Shown: positions 34,940 through 36,071 of the stretch, piece after piece | Numbering within the stretch: position 1 is the first letter of the stretch | Layout: each line of letters starts with the position of its first letter | Source: a bacterium | Lineage (GTDB): Bacteria; Elusimicrobiota; Elusimicrobia; UBA1565; UBA9628 | DNA length: 36,071 nucleotides | NCBI GenBank assembly: GCA_021783355.1 | Contig: JAJXTZ010000005.1 | Location: 1-36,071 of the forward strand | Direction: 5' to 3' | The notes under the pieces: model-generated | The model's input: only the letters and a program-made list of their open reading frames with translations | The model's database searches: none | Told to the model about the DNA's origin: nothing | Position numbers and translations under genes: made by a program

Positions 34940-36071
34940 ATGAAATATTGGATCTTCCAGAACAACCAGGTGCTCGGGCCCTACGAGGGCGACGATCTCA
35001 GCCGCATGAACGCCTTCACGGCGGAAAGCCTGGTCTGTCCGGAAGGACGGCGCGGCACCAGCATGGGGGACTGGCAGCGGGCCGGGATGGTCCCCGATCT
35101 CTCGGTCGCCCTGGTCAAGGCCGCGCAGTCGCACTCGGTCAAGTCCCCAGTCGCGACGCTCGCGGGACTGCCCCCGGAGCCGACGCTCAAGGATCTCGCC
35201 GTGCTGGGCAGCCTCCAGGAGAAGGTGGCGATGATGGAGGACGTGGTCCTCCAGCTGCAGGAGGGGCTGCGCGTCAAGGACGCGGAGCTGGCCAGCGTCC
35301 ACCAGGAGCTCGCCGGCAAGGACCGCGAGTCCGCGGAGTTCAAGAGGGAGTCCGACGCGCTGAAGGCCGAGGCCGAGTCGCTCAAGGAGGAGATCGCGGA
35401 GCGCAAGCGCGAGGAGCGCGCCCTGAAGTCCGAGGCCGAGTCCTTCAAGAGCCGCGTGACGGAGCTCGAGGAGCGCGTCGGCGCGGTCGGCCGCCTGGGC
35501 GAGACCATCGACAAAGCCGTCGAAGCGGAGAAAGCCGTCGCCCACGACGTCGAGTCGCACGGCGCCGCCCTTCAGGACCTGGCCCGCGAGATCGAGGCCC
35601 TGCGCGGCGAGATGCAGGAGAAGATCTCCGCCGCCGCGGCCGCGGCCGCGGCCGCCGCCGCTCCGGCGCCCGCGCCGGAGCTCCCGTCCGCTCCCGCCGA
35701 GTTCCCGGCCGCCGCGACCGGAGGCCCCGCGTTCCCGCCTCCCGGCGAGGCCGCGTTCGTCCCGCCGGCGGACTCGCCGTTCGCTCCTTCGGCGCCGGCC
35801 GCGAACGCCGCGCTCGAGATCGAGCTGCCGGACCAGCCCGTTCCCGCGCCCGCCGCCGAGTCCTCCGCGCCGCCGGTCCCGGCCGAGCCCGCGGCCGCGC
35901 CGGTCCCGGCGCCCGCCTTCGACGAGCCGTTCCCGGCCTTCAATCCCGGCCAGCCCTCGTTCGACCCGCTCTCGCCGACGCCCTCTCAGGCTCCGGAAGG
36001 CATGCCCGCGGCCCCGGGCGCCGAGTCCGCCCAGGTGTTCGGCGCCGAGCCAGCCGCGGCGCCGCCGGCGG
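34940..36071 (+). CDS. GYF_2-domain coiled-coil protein, 3' end outside window
   Basis: Open from ATG 34940 to the window end, at least 377 codons. Residues 1-55 form a GYF_2-type module: MKYWIFQNNQVLGPYEGDDL, then SLVCPEGRRGTSMGDWQRAG, the typical 'GPY' and 'W' positions; such domains bind proline-rich peptides. A coiled coil follows (about 95-205, Glu/Lys/Ser-rich), then a run of 11 alanines and a long Pro/Ala-rich tail that could itself be a GYF ligand. There is no signal peptide, so it is cytoplasmic unless membrane segments follow. No ribosome site is evident. Proteins of this layout are common in Elusimicrobiota in my recollection. Function unknown. Confidence 0.82.
   Translation, partial: MKYWIFQNNQVLGPYEGDDLSRMNAFTAESLVCPEGRRGTSMGDWQRAGMVPDLSVALVKAAQSHSVKSPVATLAGLPPEPTLKDLAVLGSLQEKVAMMEDVVLQLQEGLRVKDAELASVHQELAGKDRESAEFKRESDALKAEAESLKEEIAERKREERALKSEAESFKSRVTELEERVGAVGRLGETIDKAVEAEKAVAHDVESHGAALQDLAREIEALRGEMQEKISAAAAAAAAAAAPAPAPELPSAPAEFPAAATGGPAFPPPGEAAFVPPADSPFAPSAPAANAALEIELPDQPVPAPAAESSAPPVPAEPAAAPVPAPAFDEPFPAFNPGQPSFDPLSPTPSQAPEGMPAAPGAESAQVFGAEPAAAPPA

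Overview
The window is very GC-rich, densely packed bacterial DNA with many GTG and TTG starts and long runs of genes overlapping by 1-4 bases. The mix suggests a free-living member of the Elusimicrobiota or a nearby deep-branching Gram-negative phylum: a type IV pilus ATPase, a GYF-domain/coiled-coil/Ala-Pro-rich protein, very long coiled-coil and signal-peptide proteins without clear families, and peptide-uptake and amino-acid genes. That placement is an inference; no rRNA or phylogenetic marker is present to settle it.

Layout. (1) 1-4133, minus: a giant secreted protein, open at the window edge, with a palindrome in its promoter region. (2) 4265-8164: a small ParB/sulfiredoxin-like protein divergent from an 818-residue coiled-coil protein, then a YtxH-type membrane protein, closed by a strong hairpin. 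(3) 12210-8219, minus: a five-gene operon reading pilT, a cyclic-nucleotide-binding-domain protein, a secreted Cys-repeat protein, an enoyl-CoA isomerase and an SDR-type 2,4-dienoyl-CoA reductase. (4) 12337-15382: tRNA-Asn, then a compact, relatively AT-rich insertion carrying a PaeR7I/XhoI-type restriction-modification pair. The insertion is bounded by a 15-bp direct repeat and separates the tRNA from what looks like its original terminator. (5) 23374-15487, minus: a peptide ABC importer (binding protein, two permeases, two ATPases) coupled by 4-base overlaps to an M3 oligopeptidase, followed by a small membrane protein. (6) 23497-26663, plus: a thioredoxin-fold lipoprotein, alanine dehydrogenase and a secreted nucleoside-phosphorylase-like protein. 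(7) 34788-26632, minus: tRNA-Lys, tRNA-Leu, trigger factor, ClpP, Lon, a class V aminotransferase, SerA and a zinc-ribbon membrane protein. (8) 34940 to the end, plus: a GYF-domain coiled-coil protein cut by the window.

How the parts fit. Region 5 imports peptides and cleaves them in the cytoplasm, and alanine dehydrogenase nearby could deaminate released alanine. Region 7 couples protein folding and quality control to serine synthesis. Region 3 joins a pilus-retraction motor and a possible nucleotide sensor to the two auxiliary enzymes needed to degrade unsaturated fatty acids, an unexpected combination. The clearest genome-plasticity event is the tRNA-Asn restriction-modification island.
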